Shown here piece after piece: positions 41,735 to 50,401 of a DNA stretch of 64,000 bases; the stretch's first letter is position 1; each line of letters opens with the position of its first letter. Source of the DNA: Isosphaeraceae bacterium (GTDB taxonomy: Bacteria > Planctomycetota > Planctomycetia > Isosphaerales > Isosphaeraceae). The position numbers were made by a program, and so were the translations under genes. Location: positions 4,606,859-4,670,858 of the forward strand of contig BPJS01000001.1 of the NCBI GenBank assembly GCA_026004735.1, in the 5' to 3' direction. The notes under the pieces are model-generated. The model was not told the origin of the DNA. It made no database searches and worked only from the letters and a program-made list of their open reading frames with translations.

Positions 41735-43039
41735 ATGATGACGCGACCGAGCGTGATGGGGCTCATACTGGCGCTGGGGGTGGTTGCGGCGGGTCAGGAG
41801 CTGGCGTATGAACGGCCGCCGATCGACTATTTGAAGGCGGAGGCCGAGGATCCGGTGGCTCGGTTGCAGGAGCGGTTGGATCGGGGCGAGGTGGAGCTCA
41901 AGCGTGAGGCGGGGCTGGGTTATCTGCGGTCGGTTCTCGAGCATCTGGGGGTGCCGGTTGAGTCGCAGGGGTTGGTCTTTTCGCGGACGAGTTTTCAGCG
42001 GGATCGGATCCGGCCGGAGTCGCCGCGGGCGATTTACTTTGGGGACGACGTGTATGTGGGCTATGTGCCGGGAGGGGAGGTGATTGAGCTGGCCGCGGTG
42101 GATCCGAGGCTGGGGGCCGTCTTTTATGTGCTTGAGCAGAGTGGGGAGAAAGAGCCGCGGTTTGAGCGTCAGACTCATGAGTGTCTGAGCTGTCATGCGG
42201 GAGTGCGGACGCAGGATGTGCCGGGCGTGCTGGTGCGTTCGGTGTTTACGGATCGGCGGGGCAACCCGATTTACAACGCGGGGGGTTTTACGACCGACGA
42301 CCGCAGCCCGTTTGACGAGCGGTGGGGCGGCTGGTATGTGACGGGAACGCATGGGGCGATGCGGCATCTGGGAAATGTGTTTGCGGCAAGCGAACAGCCC
42401 GAGAGTCTGGATCGGGAGGGAGGGGCGAATCGGACGGAGTTGCCCGAGGCGGTTCGGGTCGAGGCGTATCCGGTAGCGGCGAGCGATATCGTGGCGTTGA
42501 TGGTGCTGGAGCACCAGACGCAGACCCACAACGCGCTGGCGCGGGCGCATCAGGAGGCGCTGATCGCGTTGGATTATCAGGCGGGGATTGCGCGGGCGTT
42601 GGGCGAACCGGAGGGTGTGTTGTTGGAGAGCACGCGGCGGCGGCTGGACGCGGCGGCCGAGCGGGTGGTGCGGGCGCTCTTGTTCGCGGGTGCGGCGCCG
42701 TTGACCGATCGCGTCCGGGGGACGACGGCCTTTGCCGAGCGATTCTCCGCGCGGGGCATCCGCGACGAGCAGGGGAGGTCGTTCCGCGATCTGGACCTGG
42801 AGCGGCGGCTGTTTCGGTATCCGTGTTCGTATCTGGTCGAGACCGAGGCGTTTGACCGGTTGCCGGCCGCGGTGCGGGAGCGGGTGGCGGCGCGGCTGGA
42901 TGAGATTCTGTCGGGTCGGGACCGAAGCCCGGACTATGCGCACCTGACGGCCGAGGATCGCGGGACGATTCGCGCGATGCTGATGGCGATCAAGCCGGGG
43001 TTGACCCAGGGGTGGTCGAGGGGCGAGCCGGGCGGCTGA
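41735..43039 (+). CDS. Secreted monohaem CxxCH protein of unknown function
   Basis: 434 residues from ATG 41735 (alternative ATG 41699). A signal peptide covers about 1-21 (MGLILALGVVAAGQ). Mature blocks are FSRTSFQRDRIRPESPRAIY, YFGDDVYVGYVPGGEVIELA, and RQTHECLSCHAGVRTQDVPG, in which CLSCH at about residue 149 binds one haem c. Later blocks are FDERWGGWYVTGTHG and MRHLGNVFA. I know this arrangement only as a conserved hypothetical seen in planctomycetes and acidobacteria. Its 3' end overlaps the 3' end of ileS by 50 bp on the opposite strand. Function is unknown; an electron-transfer role is inferred from the haem motif. Confidence 0.82.
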   Translation: MMTRPSVMGLILALGVVAAGQELAYERPPIDYLKAEAEDPVARLQERLDRGEVELKREAGLGYLRSVLEHLGVPVESQGLVFSRTSFQRDRIRPESPRAIYFGDDVYVGYVPGGEVIELAAVDPRLGAVFYVLEQSGEKEPRFERQTHECLSCHAGVRTQDVPGVLVRSVFTDRRGNPIYNAGGFTTDDRSPFDERWGGWYVTGTHGAMRHLGNVFAASEQPESLDREGGANRTELPEAVRVEAYPVAASDIVALMVLEHQTQTHNALARAHQEALIALDYQAGIARALGEPEGVLLESTRRRLDAAAERVVRALLFAGAAPLTDRVRGTTAFAERFSARGIRDEQGRSFRDLDLERRLFRYPCSYLVETEAFDRLPAAVRERVAARLDEILSGRDRSPDYAHLTAEDRGTIRAMLMAIKPGLTQGWSRGEPGG

Positions 43040-45869
43040 GGGAGGCGGCCGGGTCGGTCTGCGGTGAGGCCTCGAGGGCGCGGAGGACCGCGACGCAGCG
43101 AGCGCAGAGGGTGGGGTGGTCGGCGGCGAGGCCGACCGAAGGCCGGAGGTTCCAGCAGCGCTCGCACTTGGGGTGGCGGGATCGGGTGGCCGAGATGATC
43201 GGCTCGGCGGCGGCGGGGTCGGCCGTGAGGGTGATTTCGGAGACGATGCAGAGGGTGGTCAGCAGTTCGAGGTCGGGTTGGAGAGCGGCGGCGGCTGGGG
43301 GGGTCAGGCGGATGGCCACGGCGGCTTCCTGGTTGCTGCCGATCGCTTTGTCTTTGCGGAGGGTTTCGAGGGCGACGAAGATCCGTTCGCGGAGTTCAAG
43401 CAGGCGGGCGAAGCGGTTGGCGAGTTCGGGATTGTCGAAGGCGGGGTCTGGCTCGGGCCAGAGGGCCAGGTGGACGCTGGACGGGCGAGCCGGCTGATCG
43501 GGGAGGAAGCCCCAGACTTCCTCGCAGGTGTGGGGGAGGATGGGGGCGAGGAGTCGGGCCAGGGCCTCGTGGATGCGGGCCAGGGCGAATTGGGCGGCGC
43601 GGCGATCGGGGCCGTGGGGCAGTTCGGCGTAGAGGCGGTCTTTGAGGACGTCGAGGTAGATGCTGGAGAGTTCGACCGAGCAGAAGTGATAGATGCGCTG
43701 GTAGGCGCGGTAGAACTCGAAGCGTTCGAAGGCGTCGGTGGCTTCGCGGATCACGGAGTTGAGCAGGCCGAGGGCCCAGCGATCGACGGGGTGGAGGGAG
43801 GCGGGGTGGACCGCGGCGGGGTCGAAGTCGGCGTAGTCGGCCAGGTTGCCGAGGAGGAAGCGGAAGGTGTTGCGGATTTTGCGGTAGGCCTCGGAAGATT
43901 CCTTGATGCCGCGTTCGCTCATGCGGACGTCGTCGGCGTAGTCCATGCTGGCGACGTAGAGGCGGAGCACGTCGGCGCCGTATTGCTCGGTGGCCTGGAC
44001 GGCCGAGAGCGCGTTGCCGACAGACTTGGACATTTTTTCACCCTTGTCGTCGACGACGAAGCCGTGGGTGAGGACGGTTTCGAAGGGGGCGAGGCCGGTG
44101 GTGGCGACAGCGGTGAGGATCGAGGATTGGAACCAGCCGCGATGCTGGTCGGAGCCTTCGAGGTAAAGAAAGGCGGGGAAGCCGAGGCCGTCGGGTCCGG
44201 CCAGGACGGCGCGGTGGCTGGAGCCGGATTCGAACCAGACGTCGAGGATGTCGGTCCCTTTGCGGAGGTGTTCGATGGGGTGGGTGGAGGGATCGAGGTC
44301 GGGGGGAACCAATTGATCAACCGGCCGGGTATACCAGGCGTCGGCGCCCTCGCGGGCGAAGAGGTCGCGGTGGAAGCGGACCGAGGCGGGTGTCAGGTGA
44401 GGCTCGCCGGTGCGGTCGTCGTAGAGGACGGGGATGGGGACGCCCCAGTGGCGTTGGCGGCTAATGCACCAGTCAGGGCGGTTGTCGATCATGCCGCCGA
44501 TGCGGCTGCGGCCCCAGGCCGGGAGCCAACGGACCGAGTCGTCGATGATCTTGCGGGTCCGGCCGCGGAGGTCGTCGCGGTCGACTCCGATAAACCACTG
44601 GGCGGTGGCGCGGAAGAGCACCGGCTTTTTGCACCGCCAGCAGTGGGGGTAGCTGTGGTCGAAGCGGGTGTCGTGGAACAGCCAGCCCAGCTCCCGGAGC
44701 CGGGCAACGATGGCCGGGTTTGCCTGCCAGACCTGCTGGCCGCGGAGCCAGTCGGGCGCTTCGTCGCTGAAGCGACCCGATTCGTCGACCGGGCTGAGGG
44801 TGGGCAGGCCGTACTTCTGGCCGGTGCGGTAGTCCTCGGCGCCGTGGCCGGGGGCGGTATGGACCAGACCGGTGCCATCGGCGACGGTCACATAGTCGGC
44901 CAAGACGATTGGGCTGGCGCGGTCGAGAAAGACGTGGCGGTACTGGGCGTGCTCAAGTTCAGCGCCGGTGCAACGGCCCAGCTCTTCAAACTGGGTGATG
45001 CCACGCAGCGCGAGGACTTTGGGGACCAGGTCGGCAGCGAGGATGGTCTGGACGGGAGAGCCAGAGTCGGGGTCGGTGTAGCGGATGCCCAGGTAGACCA
45101 GTTCGGGGTGGACGGCAATGGCCACGTTGGCTGGGAGGGTCCAGGGCGTAGTGGTCCAGATCATGGCGTGCCAGGGGCCGTCGCCCCAGGCGGCGGGGGT
45201 GCCGTTGAGAATGGGGAAGTTGACGTAGATCGAGGGGGTGGACTGGTCGCGGTATTCCAGCTCGGCTTCGGCCAGGGCGGTGCGGTCGTGGGGGCACCAG
45301 TGGATGGGCTTCAACTGGCGGAAGACGTAGCCGCCGGCGACGAGGTCGGCCAGGACGTCGAGGATGGCGGCTTCGTAGCGGGGCTGGAGGGTCAGGTAGG
45401 GGCGGTCCCAGTCGCCGAGGATGCCGAGCCGCTGGAACTGGGCACGCTGGATGTCGACCCAGCGGAGGGCGTCGGCGCGGCAGAGGTCGCGGATCTGGGC
45501 GGGGTCGAGGGCCGCGGCGCGGGGTCCGAGGTCCTTGACGACCTTGTGCTCGATGGGCAGGCCGTGGCAATCCCAGCCGGGGACGTAGGGGCTGTCGTAG
45601 CCGCGCATCGTGAGGTAGCGAACGACCAGATCCTTGAGCACCTTGTTGAGCAGGTGGCCCATGTGGATGTCGCCGTTGGCGTAGGGGGGGCCGTCGTGGA
45701 GGACGCGGCGTGGCTGGCCTGAGCGGGCCTGGCGAATCTGGTCGTAGAGGCGTTCGGACTGCCAGCGTTGCTGGAGGGCAGGTTCGCGCGCGGCCAGGTT
45801 GGCCTTCATCTCGAACCGGGTGACCGGCAGATTCAGGGTGTCCTTGTACGGTTTGGCGGGGGTGGCCAT
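42990..45869 (-). CDS. ileS: Isoleucyl-tRNA synthetase
   Basis: Charges tRNA-Ile. It is 959 residues long, normal for bacterial IleS. The HIGH motif reads HMGH (69-72) in GDIHMGHLLNK. The WDCHGLPIEHKVVKDLG block and the editing domain (CP1, about 190-400) with WTTTPWTLPANVAI are present. KMSKS (about 610-614) occurs in GEKMSKSVGNALS. The C-terminal zinc finger has CERCW and CARC near 900-925. A Pro/Ser/Thr-rich tail follows, whose coding sequence overlaps the end of the opposite-strand CxxCH gene. The Zn finger and zinc-linked C-terminus indicate the usual bacterial type (IleS1). Confidence 0.97.
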   Translation of the reverse strand: MATPAKPYKDTLNLPVTRFEMKANLAAREPALQQRWQSERLYDQIRQARSGQPRRVLHDGPPYANGDIHMGHLLNKVLKDLVVRYLTMRGYDSPYVPGWDCHGLPIEHKVVKDLGPRAAALDPAQIRDLCRADALRWVDIQRAQFQRLGILGDWDRPYLTLQPRYEAAILDVLADLVAGGYVFRQLKPIHWCPHDRTALAEAELEYRDQSTPSIYVNFPILNGTPAAWGDGPWHAMIWTTTPWTLPANVAIAVHPELVYLGIRYTDPDSGSPVQTILAADLVPKVLALRGITQFEELGRCTGAELEHAQYRHVFLDRASPIVLADYVTVADGTGLVHTAPGHGAEDYRTGQKYGLPTLSPVDESGRFSDEAPDWLRGQQVWQANPAIVARLRELGWLFHDTRFDHSYPHCWRCKKPVLFRATAQWFIGVDRDDLRGRTRKIIDDSVRWLPAWGRSRIGGMIDNRPDWCISRQRHWGVPIPVLYDDRTGEPHLTPASVRFHRDLFAREGADAWYTRPVDQLVPPDLDPSTHPIEHLRKGTDILDVWFESGSSHRAVLAGPDGLGFPAFLYLEGSDQHRGWFQSSILTAVATTGLAPFETVLTHGFVVDDKGEKMSKSVGNALSAVQATEQYGADVLRLYVASMDYADDVRMSERGIKESSEAYRKIRNTFRFLLGNLADYADFDPAAVHPASLHPVDRWALGLLNSVIREATDAFERFEFYRAYQRIYHFCSVELSSIYLDVLKDRLYAELPHGPDRRAAQFALARIHEALARLLAPILPHTCEEVWGFLPDQPARPSSVHLALWPEPDPAFDNPELANRFARLLELRERIFVALETLRKDKAIGSNQEAAVAIRLTPPAAAALQPDLELLTTLCIVSEITLTADPAAAEPIISATRSRHPKCERCWNLRPSVGLAADHPTLCARCVAVLRALEASPQTDPAASLSRPARPSTTPGSTPA

Positions 45870-45955
45870 GCGTCTTTCAGGTCCGATTGCGGTGGGAGGC
45901 CGACGGAGGGCGGACGGCCTGGAACGGATCGGCGAACGAGCGATACCCGGGCGGA

Positions 45956-46456
45956 TCAGGTCCGGTCGTCGCGACCGGCCTTGGACTGGGCTGCCTCAGC
46001 GCGTTTGCGGGGGTCGATTTCGATCGGGCCGAAGGTTTTTTCGTGGCGTTGCAACGTAACGCCGAGGGCCAGCAGCAAGCGTTTGGCGGTATAGAAGCCG
46101 AGAACGATCCGCTGATTGGCGCGGACTTCCTGCTTGCCGGCTTGGAAGGGTTGGGGGTTGAGGGCGAAGTCGAGGATCACTTCTTCGGGGGTTGCGGTGA
46201 CACGGGCGAAGTTGGCGTAGGTGGGGATGATGTCGTCGCCGACGATGACGACTTCCTGACCCGGGGCGGGGTTGTCGGGCTGGGGCGGGCTTTCCTGAGG
46301 AGTGGGGTGGGCCTGGGTGGCCGCGGCGACCAGACCGCCGGCGACGACCAGGGCGGTGAAGGCGTGCCGCCAGCGTCGAATCGAGCGTCGGAGGGCGGCG
46401 TTGGTTTGTTCGAGATCGCGGACACGCTGGGGATCGTCGAGGTTCTGGGCGGACAC
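45956..46456 (-). CDS. Membrane-anchored DUF3467 protein
   Basis: 166 residues. Residues about 5-28 are a charged helix (RVRDLEQTNAALRRSIRRW), followed by one hydrophobic segment (about 32-47, AFTALVVAGGLVAAATQ) and a Pro-rich linker. DUF3467 begins near 68 with PTYANFARVTATPEEVILDF, and the block NQRIVLGFYTAKRLLLALGV is its second half. DUF3467 proteins are usually short and soluble; here the domain is tethered to the membrane. A basic tail ends the protein. It lies 86 bp upstream of ileS on the same strand. Confidence 0.82.
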   Translation of the reverse strand: MSAQNLDDPQRVRDLEQTNAALRRSIRRWRHAFTALVVAGGLVAAATQAHPTPQESPPQPDNPAPGQEVVIVGDDIIPTYANFARVTATPEEVILDFALNPQPFQAGKQEVRANQRIVLGFYTAKRLLLALGVTLQRHEKTFGPIEIDPRKRAEAAQSKAGRDDRT

Positions 46457-46792
46457 GGGGGTCGCTCCCGACGAGTGAGATCAGGCCGGCGGCGCGGGCG
46501 GCCACCGCCCGTGCCGCCGCGGCCCGGAATCGGATCAGGCTAACGGATGACGGCCGCTTCGTCCAAGGGCTGAACCTTCAAGCGCACGGGAGACAACGCA
46601 CGTCAGGGCGGCCAAGGGACGGGATGGGAGGCGGTCGGGTCGGCGGGAAGGGGCGAGCGGGGATCAGGGACCTCGGCGTGCCGGCAGGGCCGGTGGCGGC
46701 TGGACCGTCTGGCGGAGGCGGAGCGGTCTGCCTACGCTTGAGCGGCGTCGGAGCGAACCCCAGCGGACTTCGAACCAAAAGGCGGCGACGGG
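46457..46792. other. Divergent intergenic region with a long hairpin
   Basis: 336 bp between the DUF3467 gene and the beta-CASP gene with no supported coding sequence. The leftward gene's leader contains a 15-bp hairpin at 46487-46519; otherwise nothing is recognisable. Confidence 0.5.
46487..46519. other. Strong GC hairpin in the leader of the DUF3467 gene
   Basis: A 15-bp stem with one G-U pair (46487-46501 with 46505-46519) and a three-base CCA loop, beginning 31 bp upstream of the DUF3467 start codon. It is too close to the gene to end its transcript usefully unless it is an attenuator, and it has no U tract. It may alternatively be a remnant terminator or a DNA-binding inverted repeat. 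Confidence 0.4.
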
Positions 46793-48181
46793 ATGCGGAT
46801 TCGCCTCTGTGGAGCTGCGGGCGAGGTGACCGGGTCGGGATATCTGGTCGAAACGGGCTCGGCGCAGGTGCTGGTCGATTTTGGAATGTTTCAGGGGCGG
46901 GGGGCGAGTCAGGCGCGGAACCGGGCGGTGGCCCCGGTCCATCCGCGACGACTCGACGCCGTGGTGCTGACGCATGGTCACCTCGACCACTGCGGACGGT
47001 TGCCGATTCTCGCCCGACGAGGTCTGAAGGCGCCAATTTACGCGACCGCGGCGACGGCCGACGTCGCGGGGATCGTCCTCCGCGACGCGGCGCATTTGCA
47101 GCAAGAAGACGCGGCGCGGGCGACCCGGCGGAACCTGCGGCGGGGCCGGCCGCCGGTCGAGCCGCTGTTCACCGCCGGCGACGTCGACGCCGTCGCTGCG
47201 CGCTTCCGCCCCTTGGCGTACGGTCAGCCGCAGGAGGTGGCCCAAGGGGTGACGATCCGGCTGTTTGAGGCGGGTCATCTGCTCGGGTCGGCAAGCGTCG
47301 AGATGCGGGTCGAGACGGGCGCCGGGACGCGGGTGATTGTGTTTTCGGGCGATCTGGGCGTGCGTGGGACGGCGCTGCTGCGCGACCCGGAGCCGCCACC
47401 GCGGGCCGATCTGGTGTTTCTGGAATCAACCTACGGCGATCGGGACCACCGGCCCCTGGGAGCGACGCTAGACGAGCTGCGCGGCATTCTGGCCGATGCG
47501 TGGGGAGCGCGCGAGCGGGTGCTGGTTCCGGCGTTTGCGATCGGGCGGTCGCAGCAGATTTTGTATCACGTCGGGGAGATGTTTCGGACCCGGCAGCTTG
47601 AGCGGTTTCCGATCTATCTGGATAGCCCGATGGCGATCGAGGCGGTCGAGCTGTATCGGAAGTATCGGATGCTCCTGGACCGAGAGGCGCAGGCGCTGGG
47701 CGGCCGGGAGCTTCACCCCGACCTGGAGACGCTACGGTTTTGTCGAACGCCGGAGGAGTCGCAACGGCTGAACAATCTGCGGGATGTGGCGCTGATTCTG
47801 GCCGGCTCGGGGATGTGTGAGGGGGGGCGGATCGTGCATCACCTGAAGCACAATCTGTGGCGCTCTTACGTCCACGTGGTGTTTGTCGGATATCAGGCGG
47901 AGGGGACGTTGGGGGAGCGGTTGGTGCGGGGTGCGAAGCAGGTGAGGATCCACGGGGAGGAGGTGGTGGTCAAGGCGCGGATTCACACGCTAGGAGGGTT
48001 TTCGGGCCATGCCGGACAGAGCGAACTGCTGGAGTGGCTGGCGCCGATGGCCAGCGAGCGGCCGAGGGTGGTGCTCACGCATGGCGAGGAGCGGCCGCGG
48101 GCGGCGTTGCAGGGGGCGATCCGTCAGCGGTACGGGATCGAGGCGGAGCGGCCTGGTCCGGGGGCGGTGATCGAGTGTTAG
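46793..48181 (+). CDS. Beta-CASP metallo-beta-lactamase-fold RNase-like protein
   Basis: 462 residues. The start MRIRLCGAAGEVTGSGYLVE is typical of bacterial homologues of the CPSF73/RNase J branch. The metal motif LTHGHLDHCGR (about 59-69) is followed by GHLLGSASV, FSGDLGV and ESTYGDRDH. The beta-CASP region has VPAFAIGRSQQILY and LAGSGMCEGGRIVHHL, and the last metal-binding His lies in GGFSGHAGQSELLEWL. Such proteins are predicted to be RNA endo/exonucleases; without a KH or RNase J C-terminal domain the substrate is unclear. A second member begins at the right edge of the window. Confidence 0.9.
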   Translation: MRIRLCGAAGEVTGSGYLVETGSAQVLVDFGMFQGRGASQARNRAVAPVHPRRLDAVVLTHGHLDHCGRLPILARRGLKAPIYATAATADVAGIVLRDAAHLQQEDAARATRRNLRRGRPPVEPLFTAGDVDAVAARFRPLAYGQPQEVAQGVTIRLFEAGHLLGSASVEMRVETGAGTRVIVFSGDLGVRGTALLRDPEPPPRADLVFLESTYGDRDHRPLGATLDELRGILADAWGARERVLVPAFAIGRSQQILYHVGEMFRTRQLERFPIYLDSPMAIEAVELYRKYRMLLDREAQALGGRELHPDLETLRFCRTPEESQRLNNLRDVALILAGSGMCEGGRIVHHLKHNLWRSYVHVVFVGYQAEGTLGERLVRGAKQVRIHGEEVVVKARIHTLGGFSGHAGQSELLEWLAPMASERPRVVLTHGEERPRAALQGAIRQRYGIEAERPGPGAVIEC

Positions 48182-48254
48182 CGGCTGCGGCCGGCCGGCG
48201 CGCTCGATGGTTTTAGGCTCTTGGGTCCGAAACCGGCAGCCGGCTGCGGCTGGA

Positions 48255-49154
48255 TCAGCCGGCGGGAGACTGCGGAGGCTGGTGCGAAGGCGCTTGCGCC
48301 GCGGGCTGGGGTCGGACGGGCGAAGCGGTCTTTTCGGGGCAGCCGTAGGTGGGGCATCGACCGGCGTATTTCCAGCACTCGGAATGGGTCGGGGTGCGGC
48401 AGGTGTTGCAGGCGACGTGGGGTCCGAGGATCTGATCGCCGCAGATCGGGCAGGCGGGCGGATCGGCGCTCGGCTCGGGTGGAGGATCGGCGAGGACGTG
48501 AATGCCTTCGCTGAGCCGGGCGGCGACACTGGATTGGAGCTGCTCGCTCAGGCTCAGGGCGATGCGGGTCATGGCCTCGAGGGCGGAAAACCGGGTTCCG
48601 AGGTCGCGATCGACCTGGATCAAGAGCCGTTCGGGGTTGATCGAGAGCAGCATCCCGGCCGGTGGGCAAAGGGCGCGGAGTTGTTCGAGGGCCGAGCGGA
48701 CCGACTCGGGGCCGAGCAAGGTCTGGGTGATGTCGGCGTCGTTGGCATGGACCGCGTACGTGTGGTCGAACTCGGGCTGTTCGAGGCGGATCGGCCGGGT
48801 CCCACGGGGCGGCTGGGGGGGCGTGGGGCGGCGGCGGGGGTAGAGCTCCAGACGGATCGGCAATCCGTGAGGAAACCGAACCACGACGCGGGTGCGGGGG
48901 ATGTCGGGTTGCTCGGGGACCCGAGGCGCCAACCCGACGCGGACCAGCCGGTCGTTGTGGGTGAAGCGGACGGTGGGCGGATCGACCAGACCGCGAGCCT
49001 CGCAGCGGCCGTCGTAGCGTTGAGCGAGCTGGCGGTAGGCCGCGTAGCGGCCCGGCAGGACGCCGGCGGCGAGTCGGATCAGCCAGGCGATCATGGCGTA
49101 GAGTCCGAGGCAGAGCAGGGCCAGGACGATCAGCGTGGCATCGATCGAGCTCAT
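48255..49154 (-). CDS. Membrane-anchored protein with a prokaryotic RING-like zinc domain
   Basis: 299 residues, beginning with one transmembrane helix (about 4-30, [20 protein letters not shown]). A central region (about 60-240) of unknown fold follows. At about residues 235-275 there is a cross-brace-type zinc cluster: CPIC, CNTC, HSEC and a final CPTYGC. This order (C-x2-C, C-x2-C, H-x2-C, C-x4-C) matches the prokaryotic RING domains described mainly in planctomycetes. The tail is Pro/Gln-rich. Its ATG overlaps the kbl stop (ATGA), so it is the third gene of the tdh-kbl operon. Whether it binds a ubiquitin-like system is not known. Confidence 0.8.
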   Translation of the reverse strand: MSSIDATLIVLALLCLGLYAMIAWLIRLAAGVLPGRYAAYRQLAQRYDGRCEARGLVDPPTVRFTHNDRLVRVGLAPRVPEQPDIPRTRVVVRFPHGLPIRLELYPRRRPTPPQPPRGTRPIRLEQPEFDHTYAVHANDADITQTLLGPESVRSALEQLRALCPPAGMLLSINPERLLIQVDRDLGTRFSALEAMTRIALSLSEQLQSSVAARLSEGIHVLADPPPEPSADPPACPICGDQILGPHVACNTCRTPTHSECWKYAGRCPTYGCPEKTASPVRPQPAAQAPSHQPPQSPAG

Positions 49155-50338
49155 AGGCCGAGTTCGGCACGGACGGCAGAGAACGCCTCCAGGGCGTGGT
49201 CGAGGTCGGCGCGGGAGTGTGCGGCTGAGATTTGAACGCGGATGCGGGCCTTGCCCTGAGGGACGACCGGATAGGAGAAGCCGATGACGTAGACGCCGTG
49301 CTCGAGCATCTTGTCGGCAAACCGGGCGGCCAGCGCGGCGTCGCCGAGCATGATCGGGGTGATGGGGTGCTCGCCGGGGATGGTGGTGAAGCCGCGGCGG
49401 GTCAACTGATCGCGGAAGTAGCGGGTGTTGGCCTCGAGGCGGTCGCGGAGTTCGGTCGAGCGGGAGCAGAGTTCGAGGGCTTTGAGGCTGGCGGCGACGA
49501 TCGCCGGGGCGACGGAGTTGGAGAAGAGGTAGGGCCGGGATCGTTGCCGGAGCAGGTCGATCAGGACCTTGGGGCCGCTGGTGTAGCCGCCGGAGGCGCC
49601 GCCGAGGGCTTTGCCGAGAGTGCCGGTGAGGATATCGACGCGGCCCATCACGCCGCGGTATTCGTGGGACCCGCGGCCGTGGGCGCCGAGGAAGCCGACG
49701 GCGTGGGAGTCGTCGACCATGACCAGCGCGGAGTGTTGTTCGGCGAGGTCGCAGATGCCTTCGAGATCGGCGATGATCCCGTCCATGGAGAAGACGCCGT
49801 CGGTGGCGATCAGCTTGAAGCGGGCGTCGCGGGCCTCGTGAAGCTTGGCTTCGAGGTCGGCCAGGTCGTTGTTCTTGTAGCGGAACCGCCGTGCCTTGCA
49901 AAGCCGGATGCCATCGATGATCGAGGCGTGATTCAGTTCGTCGGAGATGACGGCGTCTTCGGGGCCGAGAATCGTCTCAAACAGGCCGCCATTGGCGTCC
50001 CAGCAGGAGGAGTAGAGGATCGTGTCCTCGGTGCCCAGAAACTCGGATAGAGCGCGTTCAAGCTCGCGGTGGGGCTGCTGGGTGCCGCAGATGAACCGGA
50101 CCGAGGCCAGACCGTTGCCCCAGCGGTCGAGAGCCTCGCGGGCGGCCTGAACCACCTCGGGATGATTGGCCAGCCCGAGATAGTTGTTGGCGCACATATT
50201 GAGCACCTCTCCCGAGCGGCCGACCACGCCGACGTGGGGGCTTTGGGGCGAGGTGAGGACCCGTTCTGGTTTCCAAAGCCCGGCGGCGCGGATCTCTTCA
50301 AGCTGGCGGGCCAGGTGGCTCTCGATCGAGGCGAACAT
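49151..50338 (-). CDS. kbl: Glycine C-acetyltransferase (2-amino-3-ketobutyrate CoA ligase)
   Basis: PLP enzyme that cleaves 2-amino-3-ketobutyrate with CoA to glycine and acetyl-CoA. It is 395 residues. Blocks visible are [77 protein letters not shown] and [18 protein letters not shown], which holds the PLP-binding Lys. It lies 63 bp downstream of tdh in the same orientation, the standard tdh-kbl threonine degradation operon, and overlaps the RING-like gene. Confidence 0.96.
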   Translation of the reverse strand: MFASIESHLARQLEEIRAAGLWKPERVLTSPQSPHVGVVGRSGEVLNMCANNYLGLANHPEVVQAAREALDRWGNGLASVRFICGTQQPHRELERALSEFLGTEDTILYSSCWDANGGLFETILGPEDAVISDELNHASIIDGIRLCKARRFRYKNNDLADLEAKLHEARDARFKLIATDGVFSMDGIIADLEGICDLAEQHSALVMVDDSHAVGFLGAHGRGSHEYRGVMGRVDILTGTLGKALGGASGGYTSGPKVLIDLLRQRSRPYLFSNSVAPAIVAASLKALELCSRSTELRDRLEANTRYFRDQLTRRGFTTIPGEHPITPIMLGDAALAARFADKMLEHGVYVIGFSYPVVPQGKARIRVQISAAHSRADLDHALEAFSAVRAELGL

Positions 50339-50401
50339 GGTGGGATCCCCGCGAGGAACAGGGGAAGGGGCGATCGAACGGGAGGAAAACGAAAGGACGG
50401 C

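Noticed and set aside
43116-45722. An 868-codon open frame on the plus strand opposite ileS
   Set aside because: It is the antisense shadow of isoleucyl-tRNA synthetase; the translation is low-complexity Gly/Val/Glu with no family features, a common artefact at high GC.
48225-48250. Palindrome GCAGCCGGCTGC between convergent genes as a terminator
   Set aside because: It has no room for a loop and no U tract; such GC palindromes are frequent here.
48207-49235. A 342-codon plus-strand frame opposite the RING-like gene
   Set aside because: Antisense shadow; the minus-strand frame has the zinc-ligand pattern, a membrane helix and coupling to kbl.
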